Source: Pseudomonadota bacterium (GTDB taxonomy: Bacteria; Pseudomonadota; Gammaproteobacteria; Steroidobacterales; Steroidobacteraceae). From it: a stretch of DNA of 21,892 nucleotides. The translations under genes and the position numbers were made by a program. The DNA lies in NCBI GenBank assembly GCA_023457495.1, contig JAEWLQ010000001.1:1-21892 (forward strand), read 5' to 3'. Below are positions 16,213 through 21,892 of this stretch, piece after piece. Within the stretch, counting starts at the first letter, position 1, and each line of letters opens with the position of its first letter. The notes under the pieces are model-generated. The model saw nothing but the letters and a program-made list of their open reading frames with translations. It searched no databases and was not told where the DNA came from.

Positions 16213-18114
16213 TTATGTCCCGGAGGCCTGCATCCTGGCCGCCGACTGGAGGTCCCACCAGCGGCGGATCGCGCTCTCGAGGCCCGGCAGATCGAGCTCG
16301 GCCTGGGCCAGGCAATCCTCGCGAGATCCGTGTTCGACGAAGCGGTCGGGAATGCCGAGCGTGAGCGTGGGTAGTTGCACCGCGCAATTCGCCAGCAGTT
16401 CGAGCACGGCCGAGCCCGCGCCCCCCGCGACCGCGTTCTCTTCGACCGTGATCAGCGCCGTGTGCGATTCCGCGAGCCGCAGCACGAGCTCTTCGTCGAG
16501 CGGCTTCACGAAGCGCATGTTCACGACCGTCGCGTCGAGGCGCTCGCCGATGATCTCGGCGGATTTCGCCAGCGAGCCGAAGGCGAGGATGAGCAGGCCG
16601 CTGCGGCCCTCGCGGCGCAACTGGGCCTTGCCCACGGGCAAGGCCGTCATTTCAGCGACTGGTGCAACCCCAGGCCCCTGGCCGCGCGGATAACGAACCG
16701 CAGACGGGCCGGGCAGGGTGGTCGCGGTGTAGAGCATCTGCCTACACTCGTTTTCATCGGCCGGCGCCATCACCACGAGATTCGGGATGCAGCGAAGGAA
16801 CGAATGGTCGTAGGAGCCCTGGTGTGTCGCGCCGTCACCGCCGACGAGTCCGGCGCGATCGAGCGCGAACACGACCGGCAGGTTCTGCAGCGCCACGTCG
16901 TGGATGAGCTGATCGTAGGCGCGCTGCAGGAAGGTCGAGTAGATAGCCACCACGGGCTTGAGGCCCTCGCACGCGAGACCGGCCGCGAACGTGACGGCGT
17001 GCTGCTCGGCGATGGCGACGTCGAAATAGCGCTGCGGGAATTTCTTCGAGTATTCGACCAGGCCGGAGCCTTCGCGCATGGCGGGCGTGATGCCGACGAT
17101 GCGCTCGTCGCGCGCCGCCATGTCGCACAGCCACTGGCCGAACACCTGCGAGTAGGCAGGGCCCTGCGCCTTTTCCTTGAAGATGGTGCCACTGACCGGA
17201 TCGAACGGACCCGGGCCATGCCACTTGATCGGATCTGCCTCGGCCGGTGCGTATCCCTTGCCCTTGCGGGTGACCACGTGCAGAAGCTGCGGGCCGTTGA
17301 GGTTGCGCATGTTGCGCAAGGTGGTCACGAGTTCCTTGATGTCGTGCCCGTTCATCGGCCCGATGTAGTTGAACCCGAGCTCTTCGAAAATCGTGCCCGG
17401 CAACACCATGCCCTTCATCATTTCTTCGGAGCGGCGCGCGAGCTCCCACATCGTGGGCATCTGCTTCAGCATTTTCTTGCCGCCCGAACGCAGCGTCGAG
17501 TACATGCGGCCCGACAGCACTTTCGCGAAGTAGTTCGAGAGCGCGCCGACGTTCTCGGAGATCGACATGTCGTTGTCGTTGAGTACGACTAGCAGGTTGG
17601 TCTTGCGCGCCCCCGCGTTGAGCAGCGCCTCCCAGGCCATGCCCGCGGTGATGGCCCCGTCGCCGATGATCGCGACGACCTTGCGCGGATCGTGTGTCAG
17701 CTCCGCGGCGACCGCCATGCCGAGCGCCGCCGAAATCGACGTGCTCGAATGACCGACGCCGAAGGTGTCGTACTCGCTCTCGGCGCGCGACGGAAAGGGC
17801 GCGAGGCCGCCGCTCTGCTTGATCGTGTCGAGCTGCTCGCGCCGCCCGGTGAGCACCTTGTGCGGGTAGGCCTGGTGGCCCACGTCCCAGACCAGGCGGT
17901 CGTGCGGGGTGTCGAAAACATAGTGAAGCGCGACCGTGAGCTCGACGGTGCCGAGCCCGGCGGCGAAGTGGCCGCCGCGGGTCGCGACGCTGCGAATCAG
18001 GTATTCCCGGAGCTCGTGGCAGACATCGCCGAGCTTGCCTTCGGGTTGAGCGCGCAGGTCCGCGGGCGAATCGAGCGTGCGCAGCAGCGGAAAGGCGTCG
18101 GAGGCATGGGACAT
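16213..18114 (-). CDS. dxs: 1-deoxy-D-xylulose-5-phosphate synthase
   Basis: Dxs joins pyruvate and glyceraldehyde 3-phosphate with thiamine diphosphate to start the MEP isoprenoid pathway; DXP also feeds pyridoxal and thiamine synthesis. The 633-residue protein is of normal length. The thiamine-diphosphate motif GDGAITAGMAWEALLNAG begins at 151 and reaches N181. The catalytic histidine is H49 in RGGHF, with a second at H80 in DVGHQAYPHK. The transketolase pyrimidine-domain glutamate is in DVAIAEQHAVTFAAG. ATG 18114 lies 22 nt after the ispA stop, consistent with an xseB-ispA-dxs operon. Confidence 0.97.
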   Translation of the reverse strand: MSHASDAFPLLRTLDSPADLRAQPEGKLGDVCHELREYLIRSVATRGGHFAAGLGTVELTVALHYVFDTPHDRLVWDVGHQAYPHKVLTGRREQLDTIKQSGGLAPFPSRAESEYDTFGVGHSSTSISAALGMAVAAELTHDPRKVVAIIGDGAITAGMAWEALLNAGARKTNLLVVLNDNDMSISENVGALSNYFAKVLSGRMYSTLRSGGKKMLKQMPTMWELARRSEEMMKGMVLPGTIFEELGFNYIGPMNGHDIKELVTTLRNMRNLNGPQLLHVVTRKGKGYAPAEADPIKWHGPGPFDPVSGTIFKEKAQGPAYSQVFGQWLCDMAARDERIVGITPAMREGSGLVEYSKKFPQRYFDVAIAEQHAVTFAAGLACEGLKPVVAIYSTFLQRAYDQLIHDVALQNLPVVFALDRAGLVGGDGATHQGSYDHSFLRCIPNLVVMAPADENECRQMLYTATTLPGPSAVRYPRGQGPGVAPVAEMTALPVGKAQLRREGRSGLLILAFGSLAKSAEIIGERLDATVVNMRFVKPLDEELVLRLAESHTALITVEENAVAGGAGSAVLELLANCAVQLPTLTLGIPDRFVEHGSREDCLAQAELDLPGLESAIRRWWDLQSAARMQASGT

Positions 18115-18136
18115 TGCGGGTGGAGTTTACACGCGC

Positions 18137-19066
18137 TCAATTCATGCGCGCGACGAGGAAGTGCGCGAATTCGGCCAGGTGCGCGAAGCGGGGCCCCAGC
18201 GGCTCGAGCGCCGCGATCGCGCGATCTCGGCGGGTGATCGCCTGGGCCCGCGCCCGCTCGAGGCCGAGCACCGACGGGTAGGTCGGCTTGATGCGATCCG
18301 CATCGGCTCCCGCGCGCTTGCCGAGTGCGCTGGTCGTGCCCTCGACGTCGAGGATGTCGTCCTGGATCTGGAAGGCGAGGCCGATTTCCGCGCCGAACTC
18401 CGTGAGCGCCGCGCGCTCCGGTACGCCCAGGTGTCCGGCAGAAATCGCGCCGAGCAGCACGCTCGCCTGGATGAGCGCGCCGGTTTTCTGCCGATGCATG
18501 CGCTCGAGCGCCGCTTCATCGAGAGTTTGTTTGACGGACTCGAGATCGATGGCCTGTCCGCCCGCCATGCCGCGGGTGCCGATGGCGTCCGCGAGGACGC
18601 GCAGCATTTCGAGACAGGCGGCCGGAGGAATCGCGGGCGCGGCGCGCGTCAGGAGTTCGAAGGCGCGGGCCTGCAACGCGTCGCCGGTAAGGATCGCGGT
18701 GGCCTCGTCGAACGCGCGATGGCAGGTCGGCTTGCCACGCCGCAGATCGTCGTTGTCCATCGCGGGAAGATCGTCGTGCACGAGGCTGTAGACGTGGATG
18801 AGCTCGACCGCGGCGGCCGGTGCGTCGAGTATTTCCAGCGACGCGCCCAGCGCCTCACCGGTCGCGTAGACGAGCACGGGACGCACGCGCTTGCCGCCCG
18901 CGAGCGTGCTGTAACGCATGGCATCGAGCAGGCGCGCCGTCGCTCCGCCTTCGACTTCGAGCGCGCGAGCCAGCACGCCTTCGATGCGTTGTTGATAGAG
19001 CGGAACCCGCGCGGCCAGAAATCCTTGCGACGGGGCGATAGTCGCCTCAGCGCTCGTCTTCGTCAT
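18137..19066 (-). CDS. ispA: Polyprenyl (farnesyl/geranyl) diphosphate synthase
   Basis: IspA condenses isopentenyl diphosphate with dimethylallyl and geranyl diphosphate to give farnesyl diphosphate for quinones and undecaprenyl carriers. The 309-residue protein has the first aspartate-rich motif DDLPAMD (98-104) and the second DDILD (236-240), plus GGKRVRP (57-63) and the MAGGQAIDL block (167-175). ATG 19066 is chosen because the homologous N-terminus (MTKTSAEA) starts there; the frame stays open to 19201 as a shadow of xseB. The start lies inside xseB, giving a 20-nt overlap and probable coupled translation. Farnesyl rather than longer products is inferred from operon context. Confidence 0.95.
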   Translation of the reverse strand: MTKTSAEATIAPSQGFLAARVPLYQQRIEGVLARALEVEGGATARLLDAMRYSTLAGGKRVRPVLVYATGEALGASLEILDAPAAAVELIHVYSLVHDDLPAMDNDDLRRGKPTCHRAFDEATAILTGDALQARAFELLTRAAPAIPPAACLEMLRVLADAIGTRGMAGGQAIDLESVKQTLDEAALERMHRQKTGALIQASVLLGAISAGHLGVPERAALTEFGAEIGLAFQIQDDILDVEGTTSALGKRAGADADRIKPTYPSVLGLERARAQAITRRDRAIAALEPLGPRFAHLAEFAHFLVARMN

Positions 19067-19322
19067 CGACGTCGTCCTCGCCCTCGTCGGCGTCTTGTGC
19101 GAAACGCGCAAGCTCCTCGTCACCATTGCGCGCCAGCAACACTTCGACTTTCTGTTGCGCGGTTCGCAGCGCCGTCTGGCATTGCCGCGTGAGCGCAACA
19201 CCGCGTTCGAAAGTCTTCAATGCGTCTTCGAGAGGAACGTCGCCCTGTTCGAGCTTGGCCACCAATGCTTCGAGCTCGCTCAGCGAGCGTTCGAAGTCGG
19301 GCAATTTTGATTTGGCTGTCAC
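19047..19322 (-). CDS. xseB: Exodeoxyribonuclease VII small subunit
   Basis: XseB is the small helical subunit that wraps the XseA catalytic subunit of exonuclease VII, which degrades single-stranded DNA to oligonucleotides. The 91 residues contain the family signature FERSLSELEALVAKLEQGDVPLEDALKTFERGVAL near the N-terminus. They end in an unusually acidic tail (DADEGEDDVDDEDER). The start is GTG 19322. No Shine-Dalgarno is apparent, and the region where it would lie is occupied by the perfect palindrome at 19326-19344. It is the first gene of xseB-ispA-dxs and is divergent from the rubrerythrin gene; xseA is not in the window. Confidence 0.95.
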   Translation of the reverse strand: MTAKSKLPDFERSLSELEALVAKLEQGDVPLEDALKTFERGVALTRQCQTALRTAQQKVEVLLARNGDEELARFAQDADEGEDDVDDEDER

Positions 19323-19325
19323 GCG

Positions 19326-19344
19326 CGCGACGTTAAACGTCGCG
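19326..19344. promoter_or_regulatory. Perfect 9-bp-arm palindrome upstream of xseB
   Basis: CGCGACGTTAAACGTCGCG is a 19-bp inverted repeat with a single central base. It sits 4-22 nt upstream of the xseB GTG and in the divergent xseB/rubrerythrin region. Its dyad symmetry fits a dimeric repressor site. In RNA it could form a hairpin hiding the xseB ribosome-binding region. No named regulator is assigned. Confidence 0.5.
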
Positions 19345-19375
19345 ATGCGGCAGGGTCAACGACAGGCGGCCCTGA

Positions 19376-19405
19376 TTGACGGGCTTGCTGAGGCGGTCGT
19401 AGAGT
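19376..19405 (+). promoter_or_regulatory. Candidate promoter of the rubrerythrin operon
   Basis: TTGACG (19376-19381, 5 of 6) and TAGAGT (19400-19405, 4 of 6) are spaced by 18 nt and followed by a GC-rich discriminator. A start near 19412 would leave a leader of about 60 nt before the GTG at 19476. Assigned from hexamers only. Confidence 0.4.
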
Positions 19406-19416
19406 GCGCCCCGCAC

Positions 19417-19441
19417 TTAGAACAAGTCTAAATGAGATTAG
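19417..19441 (+). promoter_or_regulatory. AT-rich TTAG/CTAA half-site cluster in the rubrerythrin leader
   Basis: In otherwise GC-rich DNA, this stretch has TTAGA-N5-TCTAA (19417-19431) and CTAA-N6-TTAG (19428-19441), that is, three alternating half-sites in a row. Their position just after the predicted transcription start would suit an operator for a redox or iron regulator. It does not match a Fur or OxyR consensus well, so no regulator is named. Confidence 0.3.
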
Positions 19442-19475
19442 TTCTCGACTGGATAACTGAGAGAAGGAGTGTGCC

Positions 19476-19889
19476 GTGAACCTGAAGGGCAGCAAGACTG
19501 AAAAGAATCTGAAGGATGCGTTCGCCGGTGAATCGCAGGCGAACCGTCGTTATCTCTATTTCGCAGCCAAGGCGGACGTCGAAGGTTACAACGACGTGTC
19601 GACCGTGTTCCGTTCCACCGCCGAAGGCGAGACGGGTCACGCGCATGGCCATCTCGAATATCTCGAGGCGGTCGGCGATCCGGCCACGGGCCTGCCGATC
19701 GGTGAAACGAAGGACAATCTCAAGGCGGCGATCGCCGGCGAGACGCACGAATACAGCGACATGTATCCGGGCATGGCGAAGCAGGCGCGCGAGGAAGGAT
19801 TCTCCGAAATCGCCGACTGGTTCGAGACGCTCGCCAAGGCCGAGCGCTCGCATGCGAATCGCTTCCAGAAGGCGCTCGATTCGATCTGA
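19476..19889 (+). CDS. Rubrerythrin without a rubredoxin domain
   Basis: This is a ferritin-like di-iron protein that reduces hydrogen peroxide in the cytoplasm. The 137-residue four-helix bundle keeps the full ligand set in the expected order: E19, E52 and H55 (ExxH), E89 and E92, and E123 and H126 (ExxH). The protein ends right after the bundle, so the C-terminal rubredoxin FeS4 domain of classical rubrerythrins is absent and there are no cysteines at all. Electrons must come from another protein. The start is GTG 19476, with GAGAAGGAG about 6 nt upstream. It is the first gene of a tight unit, 22 nt before an iron-sulfur protein gene and then a DUF3501 gene. I infer a shared role in peroxide or oxygen defence. 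Confidence 0.95.
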   Translation: MNLKGSKTEKNLKDAFAGESQANRRYLYFAAKADVEGYNDVSTVFRSTAEGETGHAHGHLEYLEAVGDPATGLPIGETKDNLKAAIAGETHEYSDMYPGMAKQAREEGFSEIADWFETLAKAERSHANRFQKALDSI

Positions 19890-19911
19890 TCACCCTAACT
19901 AGTCGACAATA

Positions 19912-21276
19912 GTGAGCGCTTCAGAAACCGGCACGCGCGAAGGCAGCCTCCAGGCTCCTTCGCGCCATCCGCTCGAATGGCGCAAGCCTGAATTCGTCGA
20001 TGAGGACGCGCTCGAGAAAGAGCTCGAGCGCGTCTTCGACATCTGCCATGGCTGTCGCCGCTGCTTCAGCCTGTGCAATTCGTTCCCGACCCTGTTCGAT
20101 GCAATCGACGCGAGCGAATCGCTCGAACTCGACGGCGTCGACAAGAAGGTCTACTGGGACGTCGTGGATCACTGTTACCTCTGTGACATGTGTTTCATGA
20201 CCAAGTGTCCCTACGTTCCCCCGCATCCCTGGAACATCGATTTCCCGCACCTGATGCTGCGCGCGAAACACGTGCAGCATCGCAAGGGCGAGCATTCGTT
20301 CCGGGACAAACTACTCTCGAATACGCGCGTGCTCGGCAGCATCGCGGGCATTCCCGTGGTCTCGGGCGTGGTCAACGCCGTGAATGCCACGGAAGCCGGC
20401 CGCAAGCTGCTCGAGTCGACGCTCGGCGTGGACGCGACCGCGCCCATCCCGAAATATCATTCGAAGACCGGCTCGAAGCGCGCCCGCGCGGTCGCGGCTT
20501 CGAACGCCGAGGTGAAAGCCACCGACGATACGCGCGGCAAGGTTGCGCTGTTCGTCACGTGTTACGGCGATCGCAACGAGCCGCACATGCCCGAGGATCT
20601 CGCCGTGGTGTTCGAACACAACGGCATTCCGGTCAAAGTCGTCGGCAAGGAAAAGTGCTGCGGCATGCCGAAGCTCGAGCTCGGCGATCTCGAAACGGTC
20701 GAGAAGTACAAGAACTTCAATGTCCCGGCGCTCAAGGCGCTGATCGACGAGGGCTATGACATCGTCGCGCCGATCCCGTCGTGCGTGCTCATGTTCAAGC
20801 AGGAGCTGCCGCTCATGTTCCCGGAGGACGCGGACGTGCAGGCGGTGAAGGAGCACATCTTCGATCCGTTCGAGTACCTCATGCTGCGCCACAAGGCGGG
20901 GCTGCTGCGCACGGATTTCCAGGAGAAGCTCGGCAAGGTGAGTTATCACGTGCCGTGTCATCTGCGCGTGCAGAACATCGGCCTGAAAACGCGCGACGTG
21001 CTCAAACTAGTGCCCGAAACGACCGTCGACGTGATCGAGCGCTGCTCCGGGCACAACGGCACCTATGCCGTGAAGAAGGAATACCGCGCGGCGTCCGTGA
21101 AAATCGGCCGCCCCGTGGCCAACCGGGTCACGCAGGCGAAGGCCGATCATTATTCGAGCGATTGCCCGATGGCCGGGCGCCAGATCGAGAGCATCCTGTC
21201 GCCGGGCGAATCGGGCGAGGTGCGCGAGCCCGAGCACCCGATGTCGCTGATACGCAAGGCCTACGGACTCGAGTGA
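19912..21276 (+). CDS. Iron-sulfur protein with two 4Fe-4S motifs and CCG domains (GlpC/HdrB-related)
   Basis: This is a soluble 454-residue electron-transfer protein. The N-terminal half binds two 4Fe-4S clusters, through C45/C48/C51/C55 (CHGCRRCFSLC) and C88/C91/C94/C99 (CYLCDMCFMTKC). The C-terminal half has two cysteine-rich CCG-type domains. The first uses C217, the C249-C250 pair and C291. The second is degenerate, with C349, C378 and C418 but no CC pair (it reads CSGHNG). This architecture is shared with GlpC and heterodisulfide-reductase-related proteins, which shuttle electrons between flavoenzymes and quinones or thiols. No catalytic flavin subunit is adjacent. The start is GTG 19912 with no strong Shine-Dalgarno. 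Position between a rubredoxin-less rubrerythrin and DUF3501 suggests it feeds electrons to the rubrerythrin; this is inference. Confidence 0.92.
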   Translation: MSASETGTREGSLQAPSRHPLEWRKPEFVDEDALEKELERVFDICHGCRRCFSLCNSFPTLFDAIDASESLELDGVDKKVYWDVVDHCYLCDMCFMTKCPYVPPHPWNIDFPHLMLRAKHVQHRKGEHSFRDKLLSNTRVLGSIAGIPVVSGVVNAVNATEAGRKLLESTLGVDATAPIPKYHSKTGSKRARAVAASNAEVKATDDTRGKVALFVTCYGDRNEPHMPEDLAVVFEHNGIPVKVVGKEKCCGMPKLELGDLETVEKYKNFNVPALKALIDEGYDIVAPIPSCVLMFKQELPLMFPEDADVQAVKEHIFDPFEYLMLRHKAGLLRTDFQEKLGKVSYHVPCHLRVQNIGLKTRDVLKLVPETTVDVIERCSGHNGTYAVKKEYRAASVKIGRPVANRVTQAKADHYSSDCPMAGRQIESILSPGESGEVREPEHPMSLIRKAYGLE

Positions 21277-21280
21277 CGCC

Positions 21281-21865
21281 ATGAAGAAGCTCGTCGAATC
21301 GGATCTGTTGTCGCTCGAACGTTATTCGCGCGAGCGGCCCGAATTTCGCGCGCGCGTGATCGCGCACAAGAAGAACCGCCAGCTCAATGTGGGTGGCAAC
21401 ACCATGTGGTTGTTCGAGGACCGCGTGACGGTGCAATACCAGGTGCAGGAGATGCTGCGTACCGAGCGCATCTTCGAGGCCGAAGGGATCGTCGAGGAGC
21501 TCGAGGCCTACAACCCGCTGATTCCCGACGGACGCAACTGGAAGGCGACCTTTCTCATCGAGTATCCGGATCCCGAGGTGCGCAAGTCGCAGCTCGAGAA
21601 ACTTCGTGGCATCGAGGACCGGTGCTGGGTCCGAGTGGAAGGATTCGATCGCGTGTACGCCATCGCGGACGAGGATCTCGAGCGCGAAAACGAGACGAAG
21701 ACCTCGGCCGTGCATTTCCTGCGCTTCGAGCTGGACGACGCGATGGCGGCGAAGCTCAAGGACGGCGCAGCGCTCGCCGTCGGCATCGATCATCCTGACT
21801 ACACTCACGAGATCGCGGCCGTGCCCGCGAACGTGCGCGACGCGCTGTCCACTGACCTCGACTGA
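21281..21865 (+). CDS. DUF3501 family protein
   Basis: The 194-residue cytoplasmic protein has no known function. It is recognised as DUF3501 from MKKLVESDLLSLERY, FRARVIAHKKNRQLNVG and the NTMWLFEDRVTVQYQVQEML block (about 40-59), together with its position after the iron-sulfur protein. Charged residues dominate. It has two or fewer cysteines (C114 in RCWVRVEG), no signal peptide and no membrane segment, so it is not an obvious cluster carrier. Its ATG is 4 nt after the preceding stop with only a weak GAG upstream, so translation is probably coupled. The conserved RTERIFEAEGIVEELEAYN stretch could be a binding surface. As I recall, the trio with rubrerythrin and the iron-sulfur protein recurs in other proteobacteria. 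Confidence 0.88.
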   Translation: MKKLVESDLLSLERYSRERPEFRARVIAHKKNRQLNVGGNTMWLFEDRVTVQYQVQEMLRTERIFEAEGIVEELEAYNPLIPDGRNWKATFLIEYPDPEVRKSQLEKLRGIEDRCWVRVEGFDRVYAIADEDLERENETKTSAVHFLRFELDDAMAAKLKDGAALAVGIDHPDYTHEIAAVPANVRDALSTDLD

Positions 21866-21892
21866 AAAGGCGGCGCGCCCGCAGGTAGCGGG

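Noticed and set aside
16375..17592. 405-codon open frame antisense to dxs
   Set aside because: Composition is that of a GC-rich antisense shadow and dxs on the other strand is unambiguous and full length.
21866..21892. Possible terminator after the DUF3501 gene
   Set aside because: GC-rich CGGCGCGCCCG could begin a hairpin, but the window ends before a stem and T-tract can be judged.

Overview
This is a GC-rich chromosomal window of housekeeping character. Gene order and sequences point to a gammaproteobacterium. The run glyA-nrdR-ribD-ribE-ribB-ribH-nusB-thiL and the run xseB-ispA-dxs are classic proteobacterial neighbourhoods, and the proteins look gammaproteobacterial (EttA, RibB with a degenerate second domain). 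A Steroidobacteraceae/Lysobacterales-like lineage is my guess, made from family resemblance only. I see no tRNA, rRNA, CRISPR array, complete insertion sequence or phage gene.

Layout. 1-3809: a zinc-ribbon DUF4145-like protein and the ribosome-associated ABC-F protein EttA (both minus), then a divergent histone-deacetylase-family hydrolase (plus). This segment is bounded by two copies of a 93-nt palindromic repeat (1-70 and 3667-3759) and holds a second, unrelated nested palindrome (789-897). Both look like REPIN/MITE-type non-autonomous repeats. 3810-11362: glyA and the riboflavin/thiamine operon on the plus strand, giving one-carbon metabolism, control of ribonucleotide reductase, most riboflavin synthesis steps, a transcription factor and thiamine-phosphate kinase. 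The operon is interrupted between ribD and ribE by an outer-membrane beta-barrel gene that has lost its stop codon and runs in frame into ribE. 11500-12837: a serine/threonine kinase fused to a cyclic-nucleotide-binding domain. 12862-15209 (minus): a ModA-type oxyanion-binding protein translationally coupled to an OprP-type porin. 15252-19322 (minus): folE2, then dxs, ispA and xseB, for folate-type GTP cyclohydrolase and isoprenoid precursors. 19476-21865 (plus): a compact three-gene unit of a rubredoxin-less rubrerythrin, a two-cluster/CCG iron-sulfur protein and a DUF3501 protein.

How the genes work together. RibD, RibB, RibH and RibE cover the riboflavin pathway except GTP cyclohydrolase II, because the second domain of the RibB protein lacks the zinc cysteines; a separate ribA is expected elsewhere. 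XseB/IspA/Dxs is the usual DXP-to-farnesyl-diphosphate cluster. The rubrerythrin cluster is the best candidate for an under-described system: the rubrerythrin has all its di-iron ligands but no rubredoxin domain, so the iron-sulfur protein 22 nt downstream may be its electron donor, with DUF3501 as an unknown third partner. The most unusual structures are the OMP-RibE in-frame fusion, the two palindromic repeat families, the modA-porin pair, and a perfect 9-bp-arm palindrome just upstream of xseB.
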